Source: Candidatus Bathyarchaeota archaeon
Lineage (GTDB): Archaea > Thermoproteota > Bathyarchaeia > 40CM-2-53-6
Length of the DNA stretch: 6,734 bases
Reading direction: 5' to 3'
Assembly: GCA_005883695.1 (NCBI GenBank)
Contig: VBBV01000011.1
Location: 1-6,734, forward strand
In this document: piece after piece, positions 4,067 through 6,734 of the stretch
Layout: each line of letters starts with the position of its first letter
How positions within the stretch are numbered: position 1 is the first letter of the stretch
Notes under the pieces: model-generated
Databases searched by the model: none
Told to the model about the DNA's origin: nothing
The model's input: the letters and a program-made list of their open reading frames with translations, nothing else
Made by a program: the position numbers and the translations under genes

Positions 4067-6734
4067 ATGAGTAAGACCGGTTCTTCCCAAGCTCGTTGGA
4101 TTGGAATCCTCGTATTCCTGCTCATAATATCTCTCGGCGAACTCACGGCTCTAATCCTGAATTATCAGAACAACTTCTACCTCCGCCAATACATCTCCAC
4201 TAACCTTGGCGCGACTGTCGTAACTACAGTCGGCCTCCTAGTATTCGCCTCTGGGGCTGCTTACTTAGTTTCGAAGAGGTTTGGAGTCACTAAGATCCCC
4301 GGTCCTCGTGTTCCAGTGTTCGCGAGAATCGGTTCTTTTGTAGGTAGAAGATACAAGCTGATAATCGTCTTTTGGATTCTTCTCCTTGCTGTAAGTTTTC
4401 CCTTATCTCAGCAACTCTCTCAGGTTGTCACCTCAAACACTAGTGGTGGCCAGTCAGGCACTTCTGAGTCTGCTCGGGCGCAAAATCTTATGGCTCAAGA
4501 GTTTCCCCATCCACAAGCCAACACCAGCGCCATAATTCTCCTCCAGGGAAATGATGTTACTGACAATGCGACCAAGCGATTCACTCTCGACCTGGAAAAA
4601 CAGCTTCTAGTAGCGGGAGTTCTGAATAGTCTTGAGAACTTCACCTCTGTCTACAGTCTAGAGAGAACGGCCTTCACCGCATACTACCTACAGACGGGCG
4701 ATAACTACTCAACCGCTCAATCAATCGCCAATCAAACCATATGGGCCTATACTCTCGCCTCCTACAGATTCCCGAGCCCACCGATCCCACCAATTCCACC
4801 GGCGATTCTCCAGAATTTCATCAGCCCTGACAACAAGGTCATGATCGTCCTAGTAAGCTTCTCGCAATCCCCCGGCTCCTTTGCCTCAGCGAACAATGAC
4901 CCAATATTGAAGAACGTAGTGACTATGAGGTCCATCATCTCCTCACTGAAATCCAGCGACGGTGGGCCCTCGCAGACATACGTTACAGGCGACCTAGCTA
5001 CCACTGCCGACTCTTCTCTCGGAAGCGATAGAGATCTCGCTCTTATCGAGCCGGTCACCATAGGCGCCATTCTCATTCTCGCAGGATTGTTCTTCTTTGC
5101 AATCGCAACCCCCTTCGTCCCTCTGACCATCGTCGGACTGGCACTGTTGATCACCGATGGAGGGCTCTACCTCATCGGCAAATACATCCTTCCGGTCCAG
5201 GCTACGACCACGACATTCCTGTTCACCATAATGCTAGGAGTGGGAACTGATTATTCCATCTTCCTGATGGCTCGCTACCGGGAAGAACGCGTCGAAGGCC
5301 ACAACAAAGCCCAGGCAGTCCAGACATCGGTCACCTGGTCCGGAGAGAGCATCGCTACTAGCGCGACAACGGTAATCATCGCCTTCGGTGCCATGACGAT
5401 TAGCAGCTTCACACTGCTTCAATCCATTGGCGTCGGCCTCGGGTTCGGCGTCCTAATCGCTCTACTGGTTAGTCTCACGTTGATCCCGTCTTTCATCCTG
5501 ATCGCTGGGGACAGAATATTCTGGCCCCGATCTGGCAAGAGATTCGAGAGCTATGCGGTCCGGGCGCGGAAGAAGAGAGCTGAGAGGCCGGGATATTTCC
5601 GGCGGGCTGCAGGCTTCAGCGTCAGGCGACCAGCCCTAGTCTTGGGACTGACAGTGCTCATATCCATCCCCGCGATCTACATATCGCTCACTGGAGCCAC
5701 TTCGTACGATTTTGCGGCTGGTCTCGCGAATGCTGACAGTGTTCACGGTCTCACTGTGTTGGAGCAGAGCTTCGGTGCCGGTCAGATAGGCCCGACTCAA
5801 GTCCTCGTGCAGTTTCCTGCAACAATTCTGACAAACGGGAACCTTACGAAGGTTGCGCAGGTTAACCTAGAAACCCTGAGCCAGAGCATTGGAAACTTGT
5901 CCAATGTGAAGGTGGTCACGGGACCCACTCGTCCTAACGGGGCTCCAGTCAACGCGACCAATATGAAGACAGTGATGCCTCTGGACAGGCTTGCAATCCT
6001 CGGGGATATCGGGAAGGATAATCGGACCACGTTGGTGACAGTTCTATTCGTTGAAGAGCCGTTCACCCAGCGATCTCTTGACACTGTTAGCCAGATCCGA
6101 AGCCTGGTTGGGACCCTTCGAGCATTGGACCCATCACTTGGCCAGGATTCAATACTTGTCGGGGGCGCTTCCGCATCCACTCTGGATTTTTCCAGCGAAA
6201 CGGTTGGTCAGTTCAACACGATGCGGATTCTGACTGTCTCAGCCATATTCCTAGTGTTGCTAGTAGTACTCGGCTCGTATCCTCTTGCGATAACCGGGAT
6301 TCTCTCGATTGGATTGAGCATCACTTGGGCGTATGCGGCCACTCTTCTCTTCTTCAACAACGTACTGCAATCAGGTGTGCTATTCATCATCCCGCTCATT
6401 CTCTTTCTGCTCCTCTATGGGATCGGCATGGACTACAACATCTTCATCCTGACACGTATCAGGGAGGAGGCACAGAAGGGCAAGGAGACTCGTCAGGCCG
6501 TGGTCGATGCCGTTGACCGAACCGGTGGAATCATAACGGCTCTTGCATTGATCCTTGCTGGAGCACTAGGGTCGCTTTTGCTGTCTTCTAATCGTCTTCT
6601 AGAAGGCTTCGGCTTCGCAATAGCTCTAGCGGTGGTGCTAGACGCGATGGTCGTGCGAACCTATCTCGTCCCGGCAATCATGTCGGTGCTGGGCCAGAGA
6701 GCATGGTGGGGTCCCAATCGACTGAGAAGAGTTA
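4067..6734 (+). CDS. MMPL/RND-superfamily transporter with extra N-terminal two-helix module, 3' end outside window
   Basis: The frame is open for 889 codons from the ATG at 4067 to the window edge. The protein is an MMPL-type RND transporter, a family that uses proton flow to move lipids or other hydrophobic compounds. It shows the internal duplication of the family: a helix (about 98-116), a large outer domain (117-327) and a helix bundle (330-485), then a basic linker (486-515), a helix (524-542), a second outer domain (545-718) and a second bundle (from 719). The proton-relay motif appears in both halves: GVGTDYSIFLMARYREE with D395/Y396, and GIGMDYNIFILTRIREE with D789/Y790. The first outer domain has a proline-rich stretch at about 236-245. 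Relatives usually begin close to the segment ARIGSFVGRRYKLIIVFW (86-103); here about 85 residues with two predicted helices (11-31 and 48-68) precede it. The closing GQRAWWGPNRLRR segment resembles the usual C-terminal end, so little should be missing. The substrate is unknown; archaeal membrane lipids or terpenoids are a guess. Confidence 0.93.
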   Translation, partial: MSKTGSSQARWIGILVFLLIISLGELTALILNYQNNFYLRQYISTNLGATVVTTVGLLVFASGAAYLVSKRFGVTKIPGPRVPVFARIGSFVGRRYKLIIVFWILLLAVSFPLSQQLSQVVTSNTSGGQSGTSESARAQNLMAQEFPHPQANTSAIILLQGNDVTDNATKRFTLDLEKQLLVAGVLNSLENFTSVYSLERTAFTAYYLQTGDNYSTAQSIANQTIWAYTLASYRFPSPPIPPIPPAILQNFISPDNKVMIVLVSFSQSPGSFASANNDPILKNVVTMRSIISSLKSSDGGPSQTYVTGDLATTADSSLGSDRDLALIEPVTIGAILILAGLFFFAIATPFVPLTIVGLALLITDGGLYLIGKYILPVQATTTTFLFTIMLGVGTDYSIFLMARYREERVEGHNKAQAVQTSVTWSGESIATSATTVIIAFGAMTISSFTLLQSIGVGLGFGVLIALLVSLTLIPSFILIAGDRIFWPRSGKRFESYAVRARKKRAERPGYFRRAAGFSVRRPALVLGLTVLISIPAIYISLTGATSYDFAAGLANADSVHGLTVLEQSFGAGQIGPTQVLVQFPATILTNGNLTKVAQVNLETLSQSIGNLSNVKVVTGPTRPNGAPVNATNMKTVMPLDRLAILGDIGKDNRTTLVTVLFVEEPFTQRSLDTVSQIRSLVGTLRALDPSLGQDSILVGGASASTLDFSSETVGQFNTMRILTVSAIFLVLLVVLGSYPLAITGILSIGLSITWAYAATLLFFNNVLQSGVLFIIPLILFLLLYGIGMDYNIFILTRIREEAQKGKETRQAVVDAVDRTGGIITALALILAGALGSLLLSSNRLLEGFGFAIALAVVLDAMVVRTYLVPAIMSVLGQRAWWGPNRLRRV

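Noticed and set aside
4762..5154. 130-residue minus-strand open frame opposite the MMPL gene
   Set aside because: The plus strand has continuous MMPL homology here; the antisense product has no family features.
5797..6180. 127-residue minus-strand open frame opposite the second outer domain of MMPL
   Set aside because: It is a shadow of the coding strand, without a plausible start context or domain.

Overview
The window most likely comes from an archaeon, perhaps a Thermoproteota lineage such as Bathyarchaeia or Nitrososphaeria; this placement is an inference, not something the window proves. Supporting signs are TTG and GTG starts, little Shine-Dalgarno signal, AT-rich TATA-like elements at archaeal promoter distance, frequent AGA/AGG and ATA codons, and a ribbon-helix-helix protein of a type common in archaea. 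There are six protein-coding genes, two cut by the window edges. I found no RNA gene, mobile element or CRISPR array, and no gene-free stretch longer than about 110 bases.

Layout. Left, plus strand: the C-terminal three quarters of a BtuF-like cobalamin/corrinoid-binding protein, then closely behind it an isocitrate lyase/PEP mutase family enzyme whose N-terminus is in frame but lacks a normal start codon. Middle, minus strand: reading from right to left, an EamA-type (DMT) transporter, a 93-base gap with a probable promoter, a 100-residue ribbon-helix-helix protein, and seven bases further a CDF-family Zn2+/divalent metal efflux protein. The metabolic gene and the CDF gene meet tail to tail with 19 bases between them. 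Right, plus strand: a 110-base divergent promoter region, then a large MMPL/RND transporter that runs off the window end. It has no stop codon in the window, but the frame is open for 889 codons.

How the genes fit together. The clearest functional unit is the two-gene set of DNA-binding protein plus CDF exporter, with short dyads between a TATA-like box and the start of the first gene; autoregulated metal efflux is the simplest reading. The BtuF-like protein and the ICL/PEPM enzyme may be co-transcribed, but no pathway linking them can be shown here. The window is otherwise ordinary transport and metabolic content; I see no convincing new defence or mobile system. The points most worth checking are the broken or unusual start of the ICL/PEPM gene, the orphan antitoxin-like regulator beside the metal exporter, and the extra two-helix N-terminal module on the MMPL protein.
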